In this document: in pieces, positions 56,097 through 64,000 of the stretch
Layout: each line of letters opens with the position of its first letter
Numbering within the stretch: the stretch's first letter is position 1
Origin: Tretioscincus oriximinensis
Lineage: Eukaryota; Chordata; Lepidosauria; Squamata; Gymnophthalmidae
DNA: 64,000 nt
Direction: 5' to 3'
NCBI GenBank assembly: GCA_022410635.1
Contig: JAJVDF010000002.1
Location: forward strand, 7,348,771 to 7,412,770
Translations under genes and position numbers: made by a program
The notes under the pieces: generated by a model
Told to the model about the DNA's origin: nothing
The model's input: only the letters and a program-made list of their open reading frames with translations
Databases searched by the model: none

Positions 56097-57444
56097 GTGA
56101 GGAGAACAGAAGGGAGCACAAACTGGCAAACCAAATGCAAGGTGGTAGTCAGGGACGTGAAGAAAGACTTTGAGGAGCACATTGCAAAGAATATTAAAAG
56201 AAATAATAAGGACTTTTTCAAATGCATCAAAAATAAGATTCCTACCAGGAAAGCAGTTGAACCACTCGACAGCAATGGACAAAAGAGGATAATCAGGGAG
56301 GACATGGAGATTGCAGAGAGGTTAAATGAATTTTTTGCTTCAGTTTTCACTGAAGAAGACAGAGGGTATTTACCTGCAACAGATTTAGTCTTCTCAGGAA
56401 GAACACCAGGGGAATTAAGCTGGATAGAGATAAGAAGGGAGGAAGTGCTTGCTAGCCTTAATAAGCTGAACATTAATAATTCCCCAGAGCCTGATGGCAT
56501 TCAGCCAAGAATTCTTAAGGAATTCTTGGTGAACTTCTGAACAAGTATTTAATCTTTCCTTAAGATCAGGCATAGTACCAGTAGATTGGCGAGTAGCTAA
56601 TGTAAAACCATTCATCAATAAAGGATCCCAGGATGATCCCGGAAATTATAGACCCATCAGTTTAACATCAATTCCAGGTAAAGTGTTGGAAACCATAATT
56701 AAGGACAAAATTACTAAACACATGGAGAAGCACGCATTGCTGAATGAAACTCAGCACGNCTTCTGCAAAGGTAAATCATGCCTTACTAACTTGCTAGAAT
56801 TCTTTGAAGGTGTTAACAAACATGTAGATAAAGGGGATCCAGTTGACATTGTCTTTCTAGATTTTCAGAAAACGTTTGATATAGTCCCTCATCAAAGGCT
56901 CCTAAAAAAGCTCCACACTCATGCTATAAGAGGACAGACTTTGTCCTGGATTGGAAACTAGTTAAAAGATAGAAAACAGAGGGTATTAAAAATGGACAGT
57001 TCTCTGAGTGTGGAAAGAGGTAAGAAGTGGGGTACCCCAGGGATCTGTACTGGGACCTTTGCTTTTCAATATATTCATAAATGATCTGAATGCTGAAGTA
57101 AATAGTGAAGTAGCCAAGTTTGCTGCCGGCACTAAACTGTTCAGCGTAGTAAAAAGTAAAAATGATTGTAAGGCACTCATTGTGTTCTATTGAAATTGGG
57201 TGAGTGGGCATCAAAGTGGCAAATGCACTTCAATTTAAGCAAGTGCAAAGTCATGCACATTGGGGCAAAGAATCCTGTAACCAAACAAGAAAAGGATCTT
57301 GGGGTGTTGGTTGACAATTCAATGAAGATGTCAACCCAGTGTGCAGCAGCAGCAAAAAAGGCAAATTNCATGTTGGGGATAATTAGGAAAGGAATTGAAA
57401 ACAAGTCAGCAAATGTTGTTTTCCTCTTTATAAANCCGTGGTGA
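56097..57444 (+). pseudogene. CR1 ORF2 reverse transcriptase, multiple breaks, catalytic box lost
   Basis: Segments in order are: 56097-56540, linker and RT start (SLNKLNINNSPEPDGIQPRI); 56683-56961, IIKDKITKHMEKHALLNETQ and DIVFLDFQKTFDIVPHQRLL; 57008-57193, EVRSGVPQGSVLGPLLFNIF; 57190-57444, KLGEWASKWQMHFNLSKCKV and KDLGVLVDNSMKM. At 57119-57133 the box FADDT is changed to FAAGT, so both aspartates are gone. There are several frameshifts and codons with N. Confidence 0.85.
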
Positions 57445-58084
57445 GGCCACATTTGAAATACTGTGGTCAGTTCTGGTCACCACATCTCAAGAGGGGTATT
57501 GTGGAACTAGAGAACGTGAAAAAAGGGGCAACAAGAATGATCAAGGGTCTGGAACACCTTCCTTAGGAAGTCAGGCTGCAACGTCTGGGCCTCTTCAGCC
57601 TCAAAAGGCGACGTTTGAGAGGTGATCTGATTAAAGTGTACAAAATCATGCATTGGATGGACAGGGTGAATAGAGAAAAATGTTTTCTCTCACACACAAC
57701 ACTAGGACCAGAGGGCACTCCTTGAAACTGATGGGCAGAAAAGTGAGANCAGACAAAGGAAAGTATCGACCTGTGGAATTTACTTCCTGAAGAGGTGGTG
57801 GTAGCTAACAGCTTGGATAGCTTCAAGACAGGACTAGGCAGGTTTATGGCAAATTATACCAAGGGTATAATTACTAGGATGGACGTCTGGATGTTGCNTC
57901 CAGGATGGAGCAATTGGCAGGAGTCCTGAAATACCATTTGCAGGGAGTCATGAACAGGAGCATATTTTGCTTTCATCTGTACAGACTGCCCAGNTGCATC
58001 TGGTGGGCCTCTGTGTGAGAAAGAATGCTGGACTAGATGGGCTGTGGCCTGATCCAGTATGGCTCTTCTTACGTTCTTATGTTC

Positions 58085-58720
58085 CAGCTACTCCCTTTGC
58101 TCTTTATATTTACCTGGTGGGTCACTAAGAATCTATATTTCTCCACTACTCCTTTTATTTTCATAATTACATCTTTAATCACTCCTGATATCAAACTGGA
58201 CGAATCACCAATGTTCTCTTTAATATCTCTTTTTAACATTTACCATCTTATTGCATTACACCTGAGTCTATTTTGACCCAATATTCTCATTAGGCCGTTT
58301 ATTCCTATTGGCTCTTTTTGTTAATTAAATACGTCTNCTATAGTTTGTATCTCCTGATCTTTAAAATTTTTAATAACTGTAAAAATTATTTCCGCTTTAA
58401 TTAAATAAAATAGAAAAGCTCATTCTATAGGTTCCTTCAATTTTGACCTCCATATATTCCATGCCACCCATGACCCTTTTAGACCTGTCATTGCATTCCT
58501 CGTAGTTACTTTTCTATCTTTAGGCAATAATGACCAGTTCTCCATAATATTCGTTGCTCTTTCTGCCTTCATCCACTTCTCATGTTGATATTCTAATTCG
58601 CGTAAGTGTGCAATAAGTTTCCATATATTTTTGTAAATTTGGCAAGCCAAAAGGCCCCCTTTTCATTGGTACATAAAAGACCGATTCCCAGATTCTTGTC
58701 TTTTTTCCTCCTAATCTCTA
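58085..58720 (-). mobile_element. L1 RT-region fragment, reverse
   Basis: A reverse frame at 58650-58420 (76 codons) reads LIAHLRELEYQHEKWMKAER, then TTRNAMTGLKGSWVAWNIW and ends KEPIE. Such charged text with W-based motifs fits the C-terminal part of L1 ORF2, as compared with 8.7-9.3 kb. Frames outside it are broken. Confidence 0.5.
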
Positions 58721-59227
58721 CTGTTGGATATTATGGTCCCATGTTTTTTTAATATCGATGATACAATAATGACTGGTAACATGTGGAATAAATATAAAAC
58801 CTTTGGGATAAGAAATGTCTTGATATAAATTCTTAAACAAAAATAAATATATATGAATAAATTATTAAATGCATGAACCAAATATAATATTATTTTAAAT
58901 ATTTTAATTCAAACATATTATTTCTTTTTAAATATTATTTTCTTTTGAAAATATTTATATAATATACAATATAAACAAACAATTTTTGGATGCATAAACC
59001 AAATACATTGACTGGGGAGTAGAGAGACAATTAGAAGTTTGAATGCAGCATTCCAGCCTACATGGCTTTCCAATTAAAGTGTCTTTCCAAATATTCTTTA
59101 AACCACCTTTTCTACAGTATCACAGAATGTCTAAAGCCTTTGATGCACTTACCATGCTAAATCCAGATTTGCTTGATCTAAACTAGCTTACAGTAAGTAG
59201 CCCATGTCTGTATAAATGCAGATTCAA
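58721..59227. other. Very AT-rich stretch
   Basis: ATATTTAAAT-type text, no gene. Confidence 0.5.
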
Positions 59228-59350
59228 TAGAATCATAAAATCATAGAATTGGAAGATATCTCCATGGTCATCGGGTCTAACCTCTCTGCTCAATGTANGA
59301 TTCACTAAACCATCCCAGAGAGATGACTGTCCAGCTTTTGTCAAATAACC
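59228..59350 (-). mobile_element. CR1 3' end (ATTCTATG type), reverse
   Basis: AGAATCATAAAATCATAGAA, TTGGAAGATATCTCCATGG and AACCATCCCAGAGAGATGAC form the inverted terminus. Confidence 0.75.
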
Positions 59351-59394
59351 AGATTAAACATTTATTTATAATGCAGTATTTACTAAAATCCTGT

Positions 59395-59565
59395 TTATCA
59401 GTGGAATAGGTTGCCACTAGAGGCGATGAGTTCTCCTTTGCTGGAAGTCTTCAANCCAAGGCTGGACAATCATCTATCTGGGATGATTTAGTGAATCCTG
59501 CATTGAGGAGGAAGTTGGAACCAGTGATCCTGGAGATCCCTTCCAACTCCATGATTCTATAATGG
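59395..59565 (+). mobile_element. CR1 3' end (ATTCTATG type), forward
   Basis: TATCAGTGGAATAGGTTGCC, GATGATTTAGTGAATCCTGC and CTTCCAACTCCATGATTCTA. It faces the reverse copy 45 bases upstream, forming an inverted pair. Confidence 0.75.
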
Positions 59566-60679
59566 CCATGTTTACTTTAACTATGTTTAATCTGGAACAG
59601 ACAGCATTAATCAATGTGGTCTACCACTACTCTAGATTAGACAGTTCTTAGTACTTATCTGACCTGATTTCACCTTGAAGTCACCTCAGCAGTACCTGAG
59701 ATTATTTTCTCTGTGTGTGTCAGAATTCAGTCTGGCTTTGCAGCCCACAATGAATCATCATGATTACATAAATACAATTTATGTTCTTTTTAAAGTCACT
59801 CTGGCAAAAATAAAAAAGTCCTTCAAATTTCATGTAATTACTTAAGACAGTTTTGATTCTACCTTGAAAAAAAATGCTAAATTCCCACATTCTGTGGGTT
59901 CCATAAAAAGTATAAGCAGCTGATCTGTATAGGATTTCATACTTAATTGGTTTTACTAAAGTGATTAATCAGATACCAGCATAACAGTTTTCATTGTCAT
60001 CATTTATTATTATCATTCTTTATTATCAGTTTTCCTTCCTTAAATATCTCATAACTATGTTCACTTAGTACGTTAACAATTTGCTTCTAGTCTATTAAGG
60101 TACGGGCTGTGGCACAGAATTTTCAAGCAGTTAATTCCATTACATTTTTCTTTTTTATTGGATTAGAAATGGATTTCCAAGGAAATGGCAGTATTGCAGT
60201 TTATGAACGTGCAATAGGCACTTTAGGAGACAACTGTCTCTCTTGCCTCTGGAACAGGAAACTATTAAATGAGGATTGAGAGAGAATTTATGAGTCTTAT
60301 TTTCCCGCCAATGGAAAAAACCCTCAAGAGCTTGATATGAAAAACAGATTATAGATTCCCCCGCTATTATTTGGGAGATGGTGCAATAACTGCTCTTCAA
60401 AAATTAAATGGAAGAACATGCAGTTTGATAGTAATGGGNGAATGCTTCCCTGAAGTAAAATCTGTCTCTCGTTGGCTTTGCCAGAATTTGAAAATAGCAC
60501 TTAAGTTAAAGATGAATCTGGTGTTATTTTGCATTAAATGAACAGAAAGGTGGACACTAGAACAAAAAGCATGGTTTAAATCTTTGCACAATTCATGGCC
60601 CCCTGAAAAACAAGGAAGCACAACATCCAAATGCTCAGGAGTATTCCCACCGTGCATGTTTCAATGGAAGTGCAATAAT
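59566..60679. other. Unique-looking non-coding stretch
   Basis: No gene. About 60100-60400 is low-repeat sequence and may be conserved non-coding DNA (for example GCAGTTAATTCCATTAC). Reverse ORFs of 81-86 codons at 60155-60657 lack motifs. Confidence 0.35.
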
Positions 60680-60990
60680 TATAATGTGATGAAAGGCACA
60701 TAGGAGGGCCTTTTCTATGGTGGCCCCCACACTATGGAACAGCTTCCTTCTAGAAGTTCACCAATATAGATATATAGATTTGGACANCTGGTAAAACATA
60801 CCTCTTTACCCAAGCTTTTGACTCTTAGCTTCCTCTGTGTTCTGTCCTTCCAGGTTGGATGGGTGGATTAGANGGAGGCTATGGATCTTTTAAAATATTT
60901 GATTATTTTTTNAAAAAAAGATCTTATGTTACCCACTCTGGGCCCAATGGTGAAGGTTGTGATATAAATCACTTTAAATTAAATAAATAA
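60680..60990 (+). mobile_element. L2 3' end
   Basis: GGAGGGCCTTTTCTATGGTG, GCCCCCACACTATGGAACAG, then AAACATACCTCTTTACCCAA and ACCCACTCTGGGCCC, with the tail GATATAAATCACTTTAAATT and AAATAAATAAA. Typical order for an L2 C-terminus and UTR. Confidence 0.7.
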
Positions 60991-61692
60991 AATAATGCTC
61001 TTTGATTGCTCTCTCTTAAGGCATTGGACTTGTGCTTCATCTCCCTGTATGAATGGAATGAGTAGAAAACAATTCAAGAGTCAAATTATTCAGCCAGAAC
61101 TGAGTGATGGACCCCCAAATGGCTGATCTCTGGAGCCATTTCTTGTCTGTCCCTCCAAGTTGCCAGAAGCTTGGTAGAAGTAGTGATCAAATGGGTTTGC
61201 TGCCCCTTGCAAATAGCAGTGCAGGATTTACATGTCCCACTAATTTCCCCCAGGCTCCTCTCCCCCATGTTGCATATATACCATATGCTGCATGAGTTCT
61301 TCTTTGTTAAAAAAAGCTCTGGGACACCCTTCTCTCACTGGTGAGGTATACTAGATCAGCAAGTGTACTGGCAGCTTCTATTCCACAGACTGATAAGTTC
61401 TAAATAATAGCACTTAGTGTCCTATTATATAAGGACTGCTCAATACTTATATTGAATAGGGAAACCGAATATGAGGTTTTTATTGAATTTCATGCAAACA
61501 TTATGCAAGCAATGCATTCTGGAAGAATTTCTGATATGTTTTCAGCATATACCAAATCTATTGAAATGGCCCTGTGTTATTAACTACATAGAAGCATAAT
61601 TTTGATGGTTCTCCAAACATAGAAAGGTTCAGATATTCATGAGGAAGAAAGATTAGACTTTGAGTGAAAAGACTCTTTTTAATCTCCTCAGG
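60991..61692. other. Unassigned sequence
   Basis: No gene or clear repeat. Confidence 0.4.
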
Positions 61693-61857
61693 CCTTGGTT
61701 CGCTCCACTGGAAACATGCTTCAAAGTTATCAAAGGGAGGTATCCATCCCTGATTGAGAACAAATTGCTGGACACAGATGGAATATCATTCCTTCATGAT
61801 GCATTATATGCACAGGATGAATATAGGGTCCTTACTGACCTGCACCTGTCCAGCTGA
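61693..61857 (+). other. Weak candidate for a terminal coding exon
   Basis: CTTTTTAATCTCCTCAG is an acceptor-like site. The frame then reads PWFAPLETCFKVIKGRYPSL and LLDTDGISFLHDALYAQDEY to a TGA at 61855-61857, and AATAAA follows at 61884-61889. Such a combination arises by chance fairly often in AT-rich DNA, and no family is recognised. Confidence 0.2.
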
Positions 61858-61937
61858 CTACCTACTCCTTAGACTACTTCAACAATAAATTGATAGGAAG
61901 ATCTCTGAGTAGTCTGGATGAACCATTTTCTACCACA

Positions 61938-61938
61938 T

Positions 61939-61989
<51 letters not shown>

Positions 61990-62215
61990 TACTTATATCC
62001 TGCCCTATACCTGAAGGTCTCAGGGCGGCCAACCATGGGTGGTGAACATAGCTTTTGTTGCTTTTTCCACAACAGACACCTCGTGAAGTAGGTGGGGCTG
62101 AGAGAGTTCTAAAGAACTGTGACTGGCCCAAGGTCACCAGCTGGCTTTCATGGAGGAATGGGGAATCAAACCGTGAGACTACCAGATGTGAGTCCAATAA
62201 TCTAACCACTGCTGC
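61938..62215 (-). mobile_element. MIR/CORE-like SINE (family 1) with L2-type tail
   Basis: On the reverse strand: GCAGTGGTTAGATTATTGGA (tRNA-like head), GTCTCACGGTTTGATTCCCC (B box), GGTGACCTTGGGCCAGTCAC (core), then GGCCGCCCTGAGACCTTCAG and ATATAAGTATAAATAAATA. The (AAAT)n tail expanded at 61938-61990. The end matches the L2 tails in this window, which suggests mobilisation by L2. Confidence 0.8.
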
Positions 62216-63279
62216 CTCTGCTCAAGTAGACTTATCTGGTCTACTACTAGTAGAGTTCTCATAAAAAACAGGACAGGAAAGCTGCAGCTTTAATAGTTGT
62301 GGAAAAGAGGAAATGTTGCAGATGTTTCAGATACGGTATAAGGTGCATCTACTAACAGGTTTTTCACACTTGTTGATGCTGCAGCTCTCCTATTTTTTAA
62401 ATAGCTATCCTAACTGCTTACTTGTCCTAACCTGTTGCTTTCTCAAACAAAGTAAATGTCCATCCATCAGCATCACAAGCAGGGAATGAAAGCATTCCCT
62501 TGTTATGTAGTACACTGAGGACACCAGCTATTTTACACTTTTGCATCAAAAACACTAATGATAGGGTAACACTATTGGTTAAGCACTGGCTAAACCAAAT
62601 TACAACATATTTTTTTATTCTGATGTCCCTTCACTAGATTGTTGATCGAATAGTATTTGAGATCTAAAATACTATCTGGTTAATAGTAATTCATGCAAAA
62701 CTGTAAGATATTCCTTTCTTTTTAACAATTTAACATATTGTTATAGTAATAAGGTTCCTTAGGAAATCTATAGCAGAAGAATGTCAATTTTTTGTTATAT
62801 ATCTGCTTTCCTCTTCTTTTTATTGTCGTGGTTTCTGTCATTATAGCTGGTAGCCAGAAATAATGTGATCATGTTTGGTTCTGAGAAGCATCTTTTAAAA
62901 GTCAGTTGCAATTTTAAAATAATAAGNAATCTATAGGCAGCTATTACCAGTAGTTAATGATCTGTTTATTAGTTTAACTATCTGATTATTAGCACACACA
63001 CACAAATCAGCAAACTTCTGTTAAGCATCAGCTTAGACTAACTTGACTGAAATTAATCATGCTGTAGAACTCAATTACAATCAGGTTACAGTGCAATATG
63101 GTTGCTATATTTAGCAAAGGTAACTTAACCAAAATTAGGACTCCCCTCCTGTTCTCAAAGCAGTGGCAATGAAGTCAAATAAATAGCTAGGAGCCGTGAT
63201 GAAGAGAAGCAGCAACTATGGATGCACAGAAACCGATTTCTAATGTTTTAAAAAGCATGTACGTAGGCTGGGAATTGAG
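62216..63279. other. Stretch without recognised gene
   Basis: AT-rich, a short (CA)n at about 62994-63005. No gene. Confidence 0.45.
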
Positions 63280-64000
63280 AACAGGTGAAAGTTCAGCAGG
63301 GCTCTTCTCAGAGGCTCAAATCCAATGCATTCCTAAAAGATGAAAGTCCAAGAGGACTCTTGTATGGCTTACAATCTCCGAGGCCAGATGGCATTAATCC
63401 CAAAATTCTTAAATAACTCAGATAGGGCCGGATTTGGGGCTGCAGATTTTTTTATCTCCAAACCCCCAAATACTCCAGGCGGGACAGGAAGTGATGTCAC
63501 TTCTAGGGCGGGACAGGAAGTAATGTCACTCTGGGTGCCATTCCCAGAGTAGACAGGCAAAGCAACACACAGACAGACAGGTGGCAGCGCATGTAAAGCA
63601 GCAGAGCAATAATACAANGGTGCATGACGGTGGTGGCTCCTGGTGGTGTCTGGCACATGTGCACTATATGTCTGCTGCTGCTTGGACATGCCCAAAAGAG
63701 GCAACTGGGAGAAATTTAAACTTAAACGGCTGGCAATTTGGCCCCACCGAATAAATGGCCACCAACCTGCTGCCCAGGGCTTTAGCCCTTGTAGCCCCTA
63801 CCCAAGATCTGGCTCTGAACTCAGAAGTGAAATTGCTGAACTTCTAATCAAAATATTTAATCTTTCTTTAAGTTCAGGCACTGTGCCAGATGATTNGGGG
63901 TANCAAATGTAACACCAATCTTCAAAAAAGGATTGTGGGGGTAATCCCGGAAATTATAGACCAATCTGTTTAACATCAGTTCCAGGTAAAGTGTTGGAAA
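63280..64000 (+). pseudogene. CR1 ORF2 fragment interrupted by a hAT-like element
   Basis: The left part (63310-63422) matches the CR1 text near 55975-56045 and 56495-56540, with an internal deletion between AATGCATTCCTAAAAGATGA and ATCTCCGAGGCCAGATGGCA. The right part (63818-64000) resumes as EIAELLIKIFNLSLSSGTVP and NVTPIFKKG, then the RT start PGNYRP, and leaves the window. The hAT-like insert is listed separately. Confidence 0.8.
63423..63817. mobile_element. hAT-like non-autonomous element, 395 bp, with 8-bp target duplication
   Basis: Both flanks carry AACTCAGA (63415-63422 and 63818-63825). The ends TAGGGCCGGATTTGGGG and, on the other strand, CAGAGCCAGATCTTGGG are imperfect inverted repeats of hAT type. 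The interior holds GGAAGTGATGTCACTTCTAG and a second GGAAGTAATGTCACTC, shared with 12750-12975. No transposase ORF. Confidence 0.8.

Larger units (their letters stand above)
54810..58084 (+). mobile_element. Most complete CR1 retrotransposon in the window, about 3.27 kb
   Basis: It runs from the end of ORF1 (esterase-like) through the endonuclease and RT to the 3' UTR and the tail TTCTTACGTTCTTATG. ORF1 is truncated at its 5' end. ORF2 is broken by several frameshifts and stops. The tail abuts L1-like sequence at 58085. Confidence 0.9.

Overview
This window looks like intergenic or intronic DNA from a vertebrate, most likely a squamate reptile. No intact protein gene, rRNA, tRNA or CRISPR array is visible. 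The assignment rests on the mix of transposable elements: many CR1 copies with octamer tails (TTCTTATG or ATTCTATG), L2 with intact motif blocks, L1, an RTE/BovB fragment, a MIR/CORE-like SINE with an L2-type tail, pogo- and hAT-like DNA elements, palindromic MITEs and one solo LTR. This combination is typical of lizards and snakes. That is an inference from known repeat families, not a database match. Scattered single N bases point to a draft assembly.

Layout. 1-2.8 kb: the 3' end of a LINE of uncertain clade, two different tRNA-like SINEs and a CR1 end. 6.1-8.2 kb: an L2 split by a CR1 end, then a long CR1 copy with a 333-codon reverse-transcriptase remnant. 8.7-11.7 kb: an L1 end, a CR1 fragment, an L2 end, microsatellites and a BovB fragment. 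14.1-17.3 kb: a 2 kb reverse-strand L2 and a possible Penelope-like tail. 20.9-24.4 kb: a pogo-like element nested in a palindromic MITE, a solo LTR and two CR1 halves joined tail to tail. 26.7-29.3 kb: a hAT-like element with target duplication, SINEs, a repeat carrying promoter motifs and a CR1. 30.5 kb: a 330-base polypyrimidine tract. 31.5-35.1 kb: L2 and CR1 ends. 35.6-36.3 kb: a MITE next to the best candidate coding exon. 37.5-49.6 kb: several palindromic MITE families. 51.6 kb: about 37 ATC repeats. 54.6-58.7 kb: an L1 interrupted by the most complete CR1, which retains the end of the esterase ORF, the endonuclease and the RT. 63.3-64 kb: a CR1 interrupted by a hAT-like element with a perfect 8-bp target duplication.

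The retroelement ORFs are all broken by stops, frameshifts, deletions or loss of catalytic residues, so no element appears autonomous. Several nested insertions can be ordered in time. The non-repetitive blocks include a few AT-rich stretches with homeodomain-type sites that could be enhancers. The possible new material is a 213-bp symmetric-phase exon-like ORF at 36.1-36.3 kb (reverse strand), a dispersed repeat carrying ZNF143-type and TCTCGCGAGA promoter motifs, and several MITE families I could not name.
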